The position numbers and the translations under genes are program-made. Below, in pieces: positions 1-8,400 of a stretch of DNA of 64,000 bases. The stretch is from NCBI RefSeq assembly GCF_022655055.1, contig NZ_CP093384.1:1736001-1800000 (forward strand). Direction: 5' to 3'. Positions within the stretch are counted from its first letter, which is position 1. Each line of letters starts with the position of its first letter. This DNA is from Vagococcus sp. CY52-2 (GTDB lineage: Bacteria; Bacillota; Bacilli; Lactobacillales; Vagococcaceae). The notes under the pieces were generated by a model. It was given only the letters and a program-made list of their open reading frames with translations. It ran no database searches and had not been told where the DNA came from.

Positions 1-528
1 ATTCACCTGTAACACATTTTTAAAACTAGCAGCTAAAATTTTTGTTGATGATTGACTTGTTTTAATAACCTCACTTAATTCTAACAAGACTTCACTAGAT
101 TGAACACCTAAATTTTCCATGCGATTATAGTAAGGAGCGATATAATCCACCCCCACATTAATCGCCATAATTCCTTGAAAGGTTGAATAAATAGCTGTAG
201 CAGTCACACCTATTTCCATTTTTTTCAACTCTTTCATCACTTTTAATCCATCCAAGGTTGTTGGAACTTTTATATAAATATCTGAATCAATCTCCCTAAT
301 CAATGCCTTAGCATCTGTCATCATCTCTTCATATGTTTTTCCTATCACTTGAACATGCAACGTTTTATCAAAACCTATTACTTGTCGAATGGCTTTCATA
401 TGTTGATAGAAGTCTACTCGACCTTCCTTTTTAACAATAGATGGATTGGATGTTACCCCATCAATTTCTAAACAATCATTATACAAACGAATGGTTTCAA
501 GATTAATTGTATCTAATAAAAATTCCAT
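1..528 (-). CDS. fsa: Fructose-6-phosphate aldolase / transaldolase-like protein, partial
   Basis: This is an open frame of 176 codons with no stop before the left edge, so the C-terminus lies outside the window. It starts at an ATG and reads MEFLLDTINLETIRLYND, followed by an IDGVTSNPSI segment and SDIYIKVPTT. These are landmarks of the small class I aldolases of the FSA/TalC family; the lysine in YIKVP is the expected Schiff-base residue. Family members are about 215-220 residues and split or form fructose-6-phosphate with dihydroxyacetone-type donors. It lies 16 bases behind the PTS EIIA gene on the same strand, so it is probably the last visible gene of the sorbitol operon. Whether it acts as aldolase or transaldolase cannot be told from sequence. 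Confidence 0.85.
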   Translation of the reverse strand, partial: MEFLLDTINLETIRLYNDCLEIDGVTSNPSIVKKEGRVDFYQHMKAIRQVIGFDKTLHVQVIGKTYEEMMTDAKALIREIDSDIYIKVPTTLDGLKVMKELKKMEIGVTATAIYSTFQGIMAINVGVDYIAPYYNRMENLGVQSSEVLLELSEVIKTSQSSTKILAASFKNVLQVN

Positions 529-544
529 TTAATAACCACCTTTT

Positions 545-904
545 TTATTGAATTGAAATAATTGTGCCAATACTAATCATTGGTAATTCTTTTTCTTCAA
601 CATAAAGTGTTCCCGGTAATTCCGCTTCTGTTGATCCATCAAATTTGATGGTGATATGACCTAAATCTGAGAGATTTTTTTTCACAACATCTCCTACAGC
701 TGTAATGGCATAAGTATTGTCATCAAAACTCACTGTCATACCTTTTTCAATATCTTTTTCGATGTTTTTTACTTCAATGTTAAAGCAATAATCTGATAAT
801 GTACTTGGGGCATTTTCACCAAATAAGATAATCATGTTTTCTGATTTAAACATTTCTGCTTCGCTACCAATGTTAATTACGTTTGTTTCAAATACTTTTT
901 CCAT
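545..904 (-). CDS. srlB: PTS glucitol/sorbitol EIIA component
   Basis: The 119-residue product matches the glucitol/sorbitol-specific EIIA family in length and layout. This phosphocarrier receives phosphate from HPr on a histidine and passes it to the EIIB domain encoded by the next gene upstream. The segment around ILFGENAPSTLSDYCF and the C-terminal ELPGTLYVEEKELPMISIG are typical of the family. It sits between srlE and the aldolase gene in one minus-strand operon, with gaps of only 16-30 bases. An ATG start is preceded by AGGGAGA. Confidence 0.92.
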   Translation of the reverse strand: MEKVFETNVINIGSEAEMFKSENMIILFGENAPSTLSDYCFNIEVKNIEKDIEKGMTVSFDDNTYAITAVGDVVKKNLSDLGHITIKFDGSTEAELPGTLYVEEKELPMISIGTIISIQ

Positions 905-934
905 TTAAAAAATCTCCCTAATCATTTAAAAATT

Positions 935-1933
935 TTATTGATATAATCCAAAACTTGCTAACCATGCTACTACAACACGAGGAACACCATTTAAGAATCG
1001 TGAATACAATACTGATGGCACACCAACTTCTACTGTTTCAGCTTCTGCTTCTTCTAATCCTAATCCTACTGGAATAAAGTCACATGCATTTTGTGTGTTA
1101 ATGGCAAATAATGCAGGTAATGCTAATTGTGGTGGAATATTTCCACGACCAATTTCAACACCAATTAATGTTCCGATAACTTGACTGATAACAGCACCAG
1201 GTCCAAGTAATGGAGATAAGAATGGTAATGAACAAATAAATCCAATCACCATCAAACCAATTGCATTCCCTGCAAGTGGTGACATAATTTTAGCAAACCA
1301 ATCACCCACACCTGATCCTTGGATAATTCCGATTAATAATGACACAAATGCCATAAATGGAATCACCGTATTAATCATTGTTTGAACACCTTCACGAGCT
1401 GATTGGTTAAAGGTTGCTACGACTTTACCAGCTCCCATACCGATTTTAGCAATAAAACTTTGTTGTTCAGCACGTTGTTCAGTGATTTTTTTATCTGTGC
1501 TGTATTTGTATTCTTTTTTCGGCTCTTCTGCCTTAACAGTAACCGTTGCATTTTCTTTGGCATCTACTAGTTCAATTTGGTTGACACCAACAGCAGAAAC
1601 ATAGATTGATTCCGTAATATATTGTGCTAATGGACCACTTTTTCCAGTTGGAACAATGTTAATCGTTGGAATATCTTTTTTAGGATAAATCCCACATCTT
1701 AATGTTCCACCACAATCAATAATAGCTAAAGCGATTTCAGAATCAGGAATAGATGTTTTAAAACCGTTCACTGCTTCCATACCTGTTAATTCAACAATTT
1801 TATCGACGATAGCAGGTTTTTCTCCCCCACCAGTGATATAAATAAATTTATGTTTTTCTTCAGTTGGTGTAATAATAAGTGGACCACCAAATCCCCCACT
1901 ACCTTTTGTTACTTTTATACTTTTATATGACAT
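935..1933 (-). CDS. srlE: PTS glucitol/sorbitol EIIBC component
   Basis: This 332-residue protein has an N-terminal cytoplasmic EIIB domain (about residues 1-120) and a C-terminal membrane region (about 185-330) that supplies half of the sorbitol channel. The EIIB domain contains [14 protein letters not shown], which includes the phospho-cysteine expected for this family. Glycine-rich hydrophobic segments such as [19 protein letters not shown] mark the IIC half. Together with SrlA and SrlB it takes up sorbitol and releases it inside as sorbitol-6-phosphate. It lies 17 bases downstream of srlA. Confidence 0.93.
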   Translation of the reverse strand: MSYKSIKVTKGSGGFGGPLIITPTEEKHKFIYITGGGEKPAIVDKIVELTGMEAVNGFKTSIPDSEIALAIIDCGGTLRCGIYPKKDIPTINIVPTGKSGPLAQYITESIYVSAVGVNQIELVDAKENATVTVKAEEPKKEYKYSTDKKITEQRAEQQSFIAKIGMGAGKVVATFNQSAREGVQTMINTVIPFMAFVSLLIGIIQGSGVGDWFAKIMSPLAGNAIGLMVIGFICSLPFLSPLLGPGAVISQVIGTLIGVEIGRGNIPPQLALPALFAINTQNACDFIPVGLGLEEAEAETVEVGVPSVLYSRFLNGVPRVVVAWLASFGLYQ

Positions 1934-1950
1934 CGTTAATCCCTCTTTTC

Positions 1951-2505
1951 CTAGTTTGCTAATGTATCAACTGTTTTGCTTAATGTAATGCCTTGTTGTT
2001 TACAAACAAAAGCTGTTGTGTAGTCAGTTACCCAACCGCCGATGAAGTTCATCACAATCCCTACTAACATATAACGAATGGCTAATTCCATTGTGTTTAA
2101 TCCTAATTGTTCAATTCCTGATGCAATCCCTAACCAAACGAATAATTCACCTGGGTTAATATGAGGAAAAACACCGTTACTTGTGTGGCAAAATTGTGCT
2201 TGTGCTGCATAATAACTTGGTTTATAGTATTCAGGTAAAAAACGTGCCATTGTAAATGACATTGGATTACCTAACATAAATGCTGAGATAAACGGTAATA
2301 ATAAATAACGAGTAAATGGATTTTTAGCAGATACTTTGGCTACCTTGACCACACGTTCTTCCCCTAGAAAAGCAATTAACGTATTCATTAACACCATTAA
2401 CATTAAAACAACTGGTACAATCCCTGACATCCAACTAATGAAGGTTTGAGCTCCTGTTTGGAACAATCCCATAAATCCTTCAGCAAACTGTGTAACATAT
2501 TCCAT
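1951..2505 (-). CDS. srlA: PTS glucitol/sorbitol EIIC component
   Basis: The 184-residue integral membrane protein is the N-terminal EIIC half of the sorbitol permease, which is split over two genes in this family. Several hydrophobic stretches are visible, for example [20 protein letters not shown] and the region before [30 protein letters not shown] is a family-typical loop. It is two bases downstream of gutM and 17 bases upstream of srlE. Length and order agree with characterised glucitol operons. Confidence 0.93.
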   Translation of the reverse strand: MEYVTQFAEGFMGLFQTGAQTFISWMSGIVPVVLMLMVLMNTLIAFLGEERVVKVAKVSAKNPFTRYLLLPFISAFMLGNPMSFTMARFLPEYYKPSYYAAQAQFCHTSNGVFPHINPGELFVWLGIASGIEQLGLNTMELAIRYMLVGIVMNFIGGWVTDYTTAFVCKQQGITLSKTVDTLAN

Positions 2506-2507
2506 TA

Positions 2508-2990
2508 TTAAACACCTCTTTTTAATTTTATTTGAATTTTTTCTTTAAATAAATTCGCCTGTATCTTAGCTAACACAAATGGTGATACTGGCTTTTCTTC
2601 TACATAATTGCCTTCTTCAACACGAATATATATTTCTCTAGCATTGACAATTGCTTGTCTCATCAATTTGTTTTCTTGTTGAACTAACTCATGATCTAAT
2701 ACAAGAGAGGTGATAAATTGTCCATTGAATTGTGGCATTTGTTTAAATTTTGCCATTACCGTAACCCCTTGCATTTTAACTGATTCAATGATTTCCCCTT
2801 CTCTTGAAACAGCAAACATAACAATTGTTCCTGCTTTAAACTTTCCAGCTCGGCGACCAATAGCAACTTTACCTTTTTTTCTTAATTGTTGATATGTTTC
2901 ATTAAAATGTTTGATTTGTTTCATACCAAATGCTATTTGAAGCAAATACGCTCCAATACCAAATGCGCCTAATACTATCATGAAATTCAT
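2508..2990 (-). CDS. gutM: Glucitol operon activator GutM
   Basis: The 160-residue product fits the GutM family, an accessory regulator that helps the PRD activator switch on sorbitol operons. It has an N-terminal hydrophobic segment (about residues 3-22), so it is probably membrane-tethered, followed by a basic region with KKGKVAIGRRAGKFKAGT. The start codon directly abuts the gutR stop codon, which implies translational coupling. Its place between the regulator and the EIIC gene matches the gutFRMCBA order known in Lacticaseibacillus casei. The molecular mechanism is not visible from the sequence. Confidence 0.88.
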   Translation of the reverse strand: MNFMIVLGAFGIGAYLLQIAFGMKQIKHFNETYQQLRKKGKVAIGRRAGKFKAGTIVMFAVSREGEIIESVKMQGVTVMAKFKQMPQFNGQFITSLVLDHELVQQENKLMRQAIVNAREIYIRVEEGNYVEEKPVSPFVLAKIQANLFKEKIQIKLKRGV

Positions 2991-4841
2991 TTATACAACC
3001 TCTTTCCATAACCAGTCATAAAATTCTTCTGAACTATTTAATTCATATAATTCTTTAGACTTTTCTTTATCTGATGTGATTCTTAACATGTTATCGTATA
3101 ATTGCAATAATTCCGCTTCTACATTTCCGGTCATTTCTTGTGGTATACCGACCATAAAAATAAATCGTATATCATCATTATCTTCACTGCATTTATTCCC
3201 TAAAACCCCTAAATGAAACACAATTCGATGATTTCCTTTATTCAAAGCATGAGGAAACGCAATCCCATTACCAAATACTGTGGTTTGTTTGTTTTCTCTC
3301 TCGATAATTCGTTCCTCGAACTGATCGTCTACTTGGCCTTTATCGCTTAGTACTTGAATCATTTGCGACAATTGCTTTTTATAAGTAGAGGCTTTTTCCA
3401 TATGTGTAAAAGAAAAATCAACATGTTCGAAGTGAAGCTGATTCATCTTATTGACGCGTCGCCATTCGGAGTGCAACCATTCATCATTGAATAAGTTGGT
3501 AATCCGAATTAACGGTATTTTTTCGTCAATATCTTTTAAGGGAATCGTTGTAAATACAGCAAAATAATGAGTTAAATCTATTTCTTGATACTCTGTTTCT
3601 GTATAGGTTTCTAACTTGATGTGACTACCTAAGACTTGATTAATTTGTTGCTTCATTAAATTAGCTGTTCCTTTACCTGTATTGCAAACAATCGCAATCT
3701 TTTTATCTTGAGGACGATTTTTTTTCATCATCAATTCAAAATAAACAGCTAAATAACTAATTTCTGCCTCAGAAGATTGTCTACCAATTACTTCTTCAAT
3801 CTTTTCCATGGCAACTTTTGCTACTTCATAAGCAAACGGGTATTTTTTCTCTAACTCTCCGTAAAAATAATCATAATTATCAATACGAAAAATCAAGCGA
3901 TTTAATAAATACAACAAATGAAAACGCATCTCTGTATACAGTTCTTCTTCTTCAAACTCGACACTCATCAAGTTAGAAACATGTCGCATCATTTGGTCAA
4001 AAATTTCTCTGATAAACGGCTCATTCATATAGACTTTCTCAACAGCACCTGTATTACTGATATTTAAAGGAAAGCTAATAAAATCAATATCATACTGACT
4101 CAATGTTATTTCATACAATGATTCTATTTGATAAATTAACTGATCAAATGACTCATCACGCCACTGGTAATTTGTGTAGTGAGGAATCGGCTTATCCAAC
4201 TGGTGATGATGGTGAATACGCCAAAGAGTAATCTCCAAAACTTTCTTCCAAGTGTTGACACTATTCGTTGGTATGTTATTTTCCAAAGAATAGGTTGTCA
4301 TATACGATGATATATCAGGAATATAGTAGTGACTTGGGTAATAATCATACACATGGTGCAGATACAATAAACGAAGATCAAACTCATTTCCTTCAATTTT
4401 TAACCCTTTATTTGGTGTTCCTGAAATAAAAACACTAAATTTAGCAATCACTTTTTTTATTTCTTTTAAATCTCTTGTGACTGTCCCGCGACTCGTTTCA
4501 AGTTCTTCAGCTAAATCATCAATTAATAGATATTCATTACTTTCAATTAATCGTTTTAAGATATAAGCCACTCTTTTTTTCACAGAGTTAAAATCTGTTT
4601 CTTTTTTTAACTCACCATTCATAATTTGTTCAAATGCAGTATAGTCTAGTATTTCTAACAAATAGTACTCATTGATTTTATTGATTTTAACAACTGAATC
4701 TAGTTGTCCATTCAACAAATTTATTTCTTTTTTTAATGTTGGTAAACTAATCCCTACAATATCTCTTAGTTCCGTTTCTTTTATTTTTTCATATGAAACC
4801 AATACATTTAAAATGTCATACCATGTATCAATCTGAGCCAA
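2991..4841 (-). CDS. gutR: Sorbitol operon regulator with PTS regulation domains (GutR)
   Basis: The 616-residue protein is a transcription activator of the MtlR/LicR class. Two N-terminal helix-turn-helix domains are visible (about residues 8-45 and 95-130, the second with TSRGTVTRDLKEIKKV). Two PRDs follow (about 170-385), then an EIIB-like domain starting at IAIVCNTGKGTANL with its cysteine, and a C-terminal EIIA-like domain with GNGIAFPHAL carrying the phosphorylatable histidine. PTS phosphorylation of these domains normally couples activity to sorbitol supply. The start is a TTG preceded by GAGGGG five bases upstream. It lies 17 bases after srlD, so it is co-transcribed with the genes it is predicted to control. 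Confidence 0.92.
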   Translation of the reverse strand: MAQIDTWYDILNVLVSYEKIKETELRDIVGISLPTLKKEINLLNGQLDSVVKINKINEYYLLEILDYTAFEQIMNGELKKETDFNSVKKRVAYILKRLIESNEYLLIDDLAEELETSRGTVTRDLKEIKKVIAKFSVFISGTPNKGLKIEGNEFDLRLLYLHHVYDYYPSHYYIPDISSYMTTYSLENNIPTNSVNTWKKVLEITLWRIHHHHQLDKPIPHYTNYQWRDESFDQLIYQIESLYEITLSQYDIDFISFPLNISNTGAVEKVYMNEPFIREIFDQMMRHVSNLMSVEFEEEELYTEMRFHLLYLLNRLIFRIDNYDYFYGELEKKYPFAYEVAKVAMEKIEEVIGRQSSEAEISYLAVYFELMMKKNRPQDKKIAIVCNTGKGTANLMKQQINQVLGSHIKLETYTETEYQEIDLTHYFAVFTTIPLKDIDEKIPLIRITNLFNDEWLHSEWRRVNKMNQLHFEHVDFSFTHMEKASTYKKQLSQMIQVLSDKGQVDDQFEERIIERENKQTTVFGNGIAFPHALNKGNHRIVFHLGVLGNKCSEDNDDIRFIFMVGIPQEMTGNVEAELLQLYDNMLRITSDKEKSKELYELNSSEEFYDWLWKEVV

Positions 4842-4858
4842 GTGAACCCCTCACTTCT

Positions 4859-5659
4859 TTATCCTCTTGTTTTACCTCCAGCAACATTAGTGGTTACCCC
4901 TGTAACATAACTTGCTCTGTCAGACATGAAGTAACATACTAAATCTGCTACTTCAGATAATTTTCCACTTCGGCCTAGTGGAATGGTGCTTGTTTTACTA
5001 TAACCAGCTCTTAACTCATCTACTGTAATATTTCTTGTGTAAGCTAATGCTGTTTCATAAGATAATGTTCTTAATCCTGTTTCTTCCATAATCCCTGGTG
5101 CAATACCGACAACACGCACACCTTGTTTTCCAAGTTCTTTTGACCAAGAACGAGTAAAACTATTCACTGCGGCTTTTGTTGCAGCATAACAACTTTGTCC
5201 TTCTGATCCTTCTAATCCGCTTTCAGATGACATATTAATAATCACGCCTGATTGTTTTGCAACTAAAATACGACCAACAGCTTGACTCATTAAGTAAACC
5301 CCTTTTTGGTTTACTGCAACCATTTTGTCAAAAATCGCGTCTGATAGTTCATAATCACTATGTGATTCTTTTGCATCAACTAACAATCTAGGAATATTAA
5401 TTCCTGCATTGTTCACCAAACAGTCTACTGTTCCAAATGTTTCCACTACTTTATCTACTGCAGACTCAACTTGTTCTCTGTTTGACACATCTACTGGTAA
5501 AAATAACAAGTTTTCATGTTTTTCTTTACCTTCAGATAAATCAAAATTAGCTACTTTAACATCTTCATCTAATAACGCTTTCACAATTGCTGCACCAATA
5601 CCTGAAGATCCCCCTGTAACAATTGCTACTTTTCCCATTGTGTTTAACCATTGACTCAT
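4859..5659 (-). CDS. srlD: Sorbitol-6-phosphate 2-dehydrogenase (SDR family)
   Basis: This short-chain dehydrogenase is predicted to oxidise sorbitol-6-phosphate to fructose-6-phosphate with NAD. The cofactor motif TGGSSGIG is at residues 15-22, NNAG at 83-86, and the catalytic Tyr158 and Lys162 are in YAATK. I start it at the ATG at 5659 (266 residues) rather than the GTG nine bases upstream, because that GTG overlaps the ribosome binding site AGGAG, which is spaced ideally for the ATG. It is the first gene of the operon. A good -10 (TATACT) lies about 40 bases upstream with only a weak -35, as expected for an activator-dependent promoter. Confidence 0.92.
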   Translation of the reverse strand: MSQWLNTMGKVAIVTGGSSGIGAAIVKALLDEDVKVANFDLSEGKEKHENLLFLPVDVSNREQVESAVDKVVETFGTVDCLVNNAGINIPRLLVDAKESHSDYELSDAIFDKMVAVNQKGVYLMSQAVGRILVAKQSGVIINMSSESGLEGSEGQSCYAATKAAVNSFTRSWSKELGKQGVRVVGIAPGIMEETGLRTLSYETALAYTRNITVDELRAGYSKTSTIPLGRSGKLSEVADLVCYFMSDRASYVTGVTTNVAGGKTRG

Positions 5660-5810
5660 CTTTACCACTCCTACTTCTTTGATAAATAAAGTATAGAACG
5701 ATTTTTTAAATAAATTAATACAACATTTTTTTCACAAAAATAAAATAGTCGATATTAATTTATACAAGACAATAAGAAAGATAGCTTTTAAAAAATAGGT
5801 AAAGAAAATA

Positions 5811-5849
5811 AAAACGCCTCTCTTTTTTACTAACAAGAGGCGTTTTTTT
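5811..5849. terminator. Bidirectional intrinsic terminator
   Basis: A 7-bp GC-rich stem CGCCTCT/AGAGGCG is flanked by A and T runs that extend pairing and give U tracts on both strands. It separates the sorbitol operon promoter region from the degenerate genes to its right. Confidence 0.75.
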
Positions 5850-5960
5850 GGCTAACTTATTATACTAGACTCTCTATGAAATAAAACTTATACTGACATT
5901 TTTTCTAACATCTAATCTTTTAACTTTCTATTCATCCCAACTTAAACCTTGTGAAAAATA

Positions 5961-5994
5961 ATAACCTAAAAATAGGTAAGTATTTTTAGGTTAT
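5961..5994. repeat. Perfect 14-bp inverted repeat with 6-base loop
   Basis: ATAACCTAAAAATA is followed after ggtaag by its exact reverse complement. It lies in the gene-free stretch 5660-6199 and is not followed by a convincing U tract. It could be an AT-rich hairpin, an operator or a relic. I see no gene between 5660 and 6199. Confidence 0.6.
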
Positions 5995-6139
5995 AGTCAG
6001 ATGATAACTATATATAATATTATTCGGCTAAATAACGTTAGTTTATCGGTGTTTATTTGATTGATGTTACTTAATAAAAATAACCTCACCAAATATTATA
6101 AAAAAATACTGAACCAATTCATTCTACACTATACCTAAA

Positions 6140-6191
6140 AAAAAATAAATAAGAACTAGAAAAATTGTTACAAAGTCAACTTTTCTAGTTC
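6140..6191 (-). terminator. Intrinsic terminator behind the aldolase remnant
   Basis: On the minus strand GAACTAGAAAA pairs with TTTTCTAGTTC (11 bp, perfect) around a 17-base loop. It is followed by TTATTTATTTTTTTTT. It lies just downstream of the stop codon of the DapA-family remnant and marks the old operon end. Confidence 0.75.
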
Positions 6192-6199
6192 CATCATGC

Positions 6200-6396
6200 T
6201 TACACTGTTTCTACATATTTAATCGCTTCTCGAATCATATGATATGACTCTTCCACAATGTTTTTATCCTCTAAAGTCATTGTTGGTAAAGGATGTCTTA
6301 CATTTCCAATATTAATTCCTCTTTTTTTCAAAATAGCTTTCATCATATTTGCTAGAACTTCTTTTCTTTCCTCTACTGTTTGATAGATACACTCGC
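6200..6396 (-). pseudogene. 3' fragment of a DapA-family aldolase gene (possibly N-acetylneuraminate lyase)
   Basis: Only the last 65 or so codons remain. They read VEERKEVLANMMKAILKKRG followed by INIGNVRHPLPTMTLEDKNI and end with VETV and TAA. The ILKKRGINIGNVRHPLP pattern resembles the C-terminus of dihydrodipicolinate synthase / N-acetylneuraminate lyase proteins, which are normally near 300 residues. The fragment is in a different frame from the nanE remnant it abuts at about 6390-6400, so the two were joined by a deletion. With nanE next door a sialate lyase is an attractive guess, but the exact family member is uncertain. Confidence 0.6.
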
Positions 6397-6825
6397 CTGA
6401 GCTTCCGCATATTTAGCATCTTCTAAAGAAGCTGTATCAGCCATCAAAAATGTCATGGGGTATTCTTGTCTGATAGCTGTCACGATATCACTAAGCTTTT
6501 CACTATTTGATCGTTCTCGTGTTGTTCCATCTATCGCTACAATTTCTAAACCCGTTGCACAAACAGCTCTCACTTCTTTCAATGTAGGAGTAATAAATAC
6601 CTCACTATCTTCATAAATTTTTTTAATAATCCCATTTATCGGTAAATCAACCGTGTCTTGTATGGCTTGAATATCTACCACCGAATTAGCCCTAATCCAG
6701 ACAGCTCCTGATTCTTTCGCTGACGTGACATAATGAACGAACTGTGTAAAGGGTCGTTTTCTAATGCCTGACAAGACACTATCAACCCTTTTTCTATTGC
6801 TTACTAGTATCCATACTATTGTTCT
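6385..6825 (-). pseudogene. nanE: Remnant of N-acetylmannosamine-6-phosphate 2-epimerase
   Basis: The central part is clear Nan[14 protein letters not shown], then VFITPTLKEVRAV and MADTASLEDAKYAEA. NanE converts ManNAc-6-P to GlcNAc-6-P in sialic-acid breakdown and is about 230 residues long. The N-terminal motif [20 protein letters not shown] is present but in another frame from the main part, so there is a frameshift near 6725-6735. Stop codons lie just upstream of it, and the C-terminal third is missing where the aldolase fragment begins. It is therefore a pseudogene with at least three lesions. No plausible intact start or ribosome binding site remains. Confidence 0.8.
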
Positions 6826-7784
6826 CCTATCTTGTCACCGGTAATCAAGTTCATTATTTTATCATGCATAAATACATTTATTGCTTCATGTCCATATTCT
6901 GGTAAGATAATATATTCATATGATATCTTCAAATGATTAACAATCGCATATTGAGTCGATGGTAAACAAATATCATCTCTTAATCCTGTCACTAACTTCA
7001 CGTCATCATTAATTAAACTAGAAAAGCTTTTAACATCTATATAATCCAAACTAGACAGAATATTCTGTTCAGTCATGTAAAAATAATCCTTAAATTTAAA
7101 ATATCGGAATAACTCATCATAAGGTTCACATGATAGCTCTAGTTCTAACACACGAGAAAAGTTAGACAAAAATGGATAGATCGTAATAACTTTTTTTATT
7201 TTATTATTCAAAGCCCCACCTACTAATGCTAATGCACCTCCTTGTAACGCACCTAATGTTGTTAAATTATACGTACCTACCCAATAAAAAGTTGATACTA
7301 ACTCTATGACACGATACACATCGAGAAAAATGTCTTTAAAAAATAAATCGTTTGGAGTGTCAGACATCCCGCGAACAATGTGACCTTTCACTGTATTTCC
7401 TTTAAAGTAATTACCATCAACTGACTTGTCTACTTGTCCCCTAACATCCATCGCTACAACGGCATACCTTGCTAATATATATTTGAAATATTCTGATCAA
7501 TCACTGCTTTGTCCCTGATAACCATGAAAATGACACACTACTGAAAATGAACCTTTACCAAGTGGTTTTAATACCTTGCAATAAGTACTTGAATTATTCT
7601 CCATTTGTATTGTTCAATCATAACAGTCAACATAATCAATCATAAAATGACATTTATATAACGTATAATCATTTTTAGAATTTAAGTGTCTAATCTGTTT
7701 TTCCAAAAAATAATCAAAATCATTCGGCTTATCTCTACTACCCTTGTATAGCTTCATTTCATTTAACGACATTATTTCCGACAT
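6816..7784 (-). pseudogene. Acetylxylan esterase / cephalosporin-C deacetylase family, inactivated
   Basis: A full-length 322-codon frame starts at the ATG at 7784 behind AAAGGAG and stays in frame to 6816. It carries two TGA stops, at 7614-7616 and 7497-7499. The second stands where the family has Trp in GDWS, so it is a TGG to TGA change. Family landmarks remain: YAVVAMDVRGQ, GNTVKGHIVRG and CLPSTQYA. The nucleophile elbow reads GALQGG at 7239-7253 where the family has G-x-SQGG, so the catalytic serine codon has become TTA (7245-7247). The gene would have encoded an alpha/beta hydrolase that removes acetyl groups; related esterases accompany nan loci in streptococci. Confidence 0.85.
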
Positions 7785-7925
7785 AAAAACGCTCCTTTGG
7801 AATCATTCGCAATTATCAATATATTAAAAGAAAATAATTTTCAGTATTTTATACTTTATTATCTATTTAACTTCTATAACTCTGGTAAAACAACTTTTCT
7901 ATAGTCATTCAGTATTTTCACATGT

Positions 7926-8130
7926 ATCTCTTTTACACTTTTAAGTTTATTAGCTTACCAAACGATTTGACCTGCCTTGAGAAAGATATTTTCAATATTT
8001 TTTGATTTTTCAAAGTTAGAGATAATTTGACTAAGCGATGATTAAGAGATATTTGCTTTTTTGAAGCCAATGTCAAGCTTCCACTTGATTCTACCACTCT
8101 CATGAAATAACTAAATTGAAAAATATCCAT
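7926..8130 (-). pseudogene. 5' remnant of a LysR-family regulator
   Basis: The start MDIFQFSYFMRVVESSGSLT followed by LASKKQIS is the LysR-type helix-turn-helix N-terminus. After about residue 28 the frame is lost: the expected SSLSQIISNFEKSKNI continues in another frame and hits a stop. The remaining 200-plus residues of such a regulator are absent. It is oriented with the other decayed genes to its left and may once have regulated them. 7785-7925 holds nothing I recognise. Confidence 0.7.
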
Positions 8131-8264
8131 TTTTACCTATCCAATCTTTTTGCCTCTGCCTTTAATATAAAACCTATTTTTCTATGCGTTTACCTTTTTA
8201 AATAACGCATCCCTCACGTGAATAATTAACGTAAGGGACTATAACGATACCTTATTTATCTAAG

Positions 8265-8390
8265 CTAATTCTTTTTTATCGGACAGTCCGCCGAAGAACA
8301 ATCGCATGTTTTTTCTTTTTTTACACCATACTTATATACAACCCTAGCTACTCCTAAAAAAATAATCCCAGCTAAAATAATTGTGCCCAT
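8265..8390 (-). CDS. FeoB-associated Cys-rich membrane protein
   Basis: This 41-residue protein begins MGTIILAGIIFLGVARVVY, a single membrane span, and ends in a short cytoplasmic tail with CDCSSADCP. The layout is that of the FeoB-associated Cys-rich protein family found downstream of feoB in many Firmicutes. The three cysteines could bind iron or zinc, but no activity has been assigned from sequence alone. The ATG at 8390 is 10 bases after the feoB stop codon and has the ribosome binding site AGGAGTG at the feoB end. It is the third gene of the feo operon. Confidence 0.85.
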   Translation of the reverse strand: MGTIILAGIIFLGVARVVYKYGVKKEKTCDCSSADCPIKKN

Positions 8391-8400
8391 ACTATCACTC

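Noticed and set aside
5660-5668. GTG start for srlD at 5668
   Set aside because: It overlaps the AGGAG site that is ideally spaced for the ATG at 5659.
7497-7616. TGA codons read as tryptophan (alternative code)
   Set aside because: One TGA does stand at a Trp position, but all other genes in the window use standard TGG and stop at TGA, and the catalytic serine of the same gene is lost. Decay is the simpler explanation.
8200-8240. Terminator after the feo operon
   Set aside because: CCCTTACGT and ACGTGAGGG can pair, but the following bases are not a U tract, so I do not call it a terminator.
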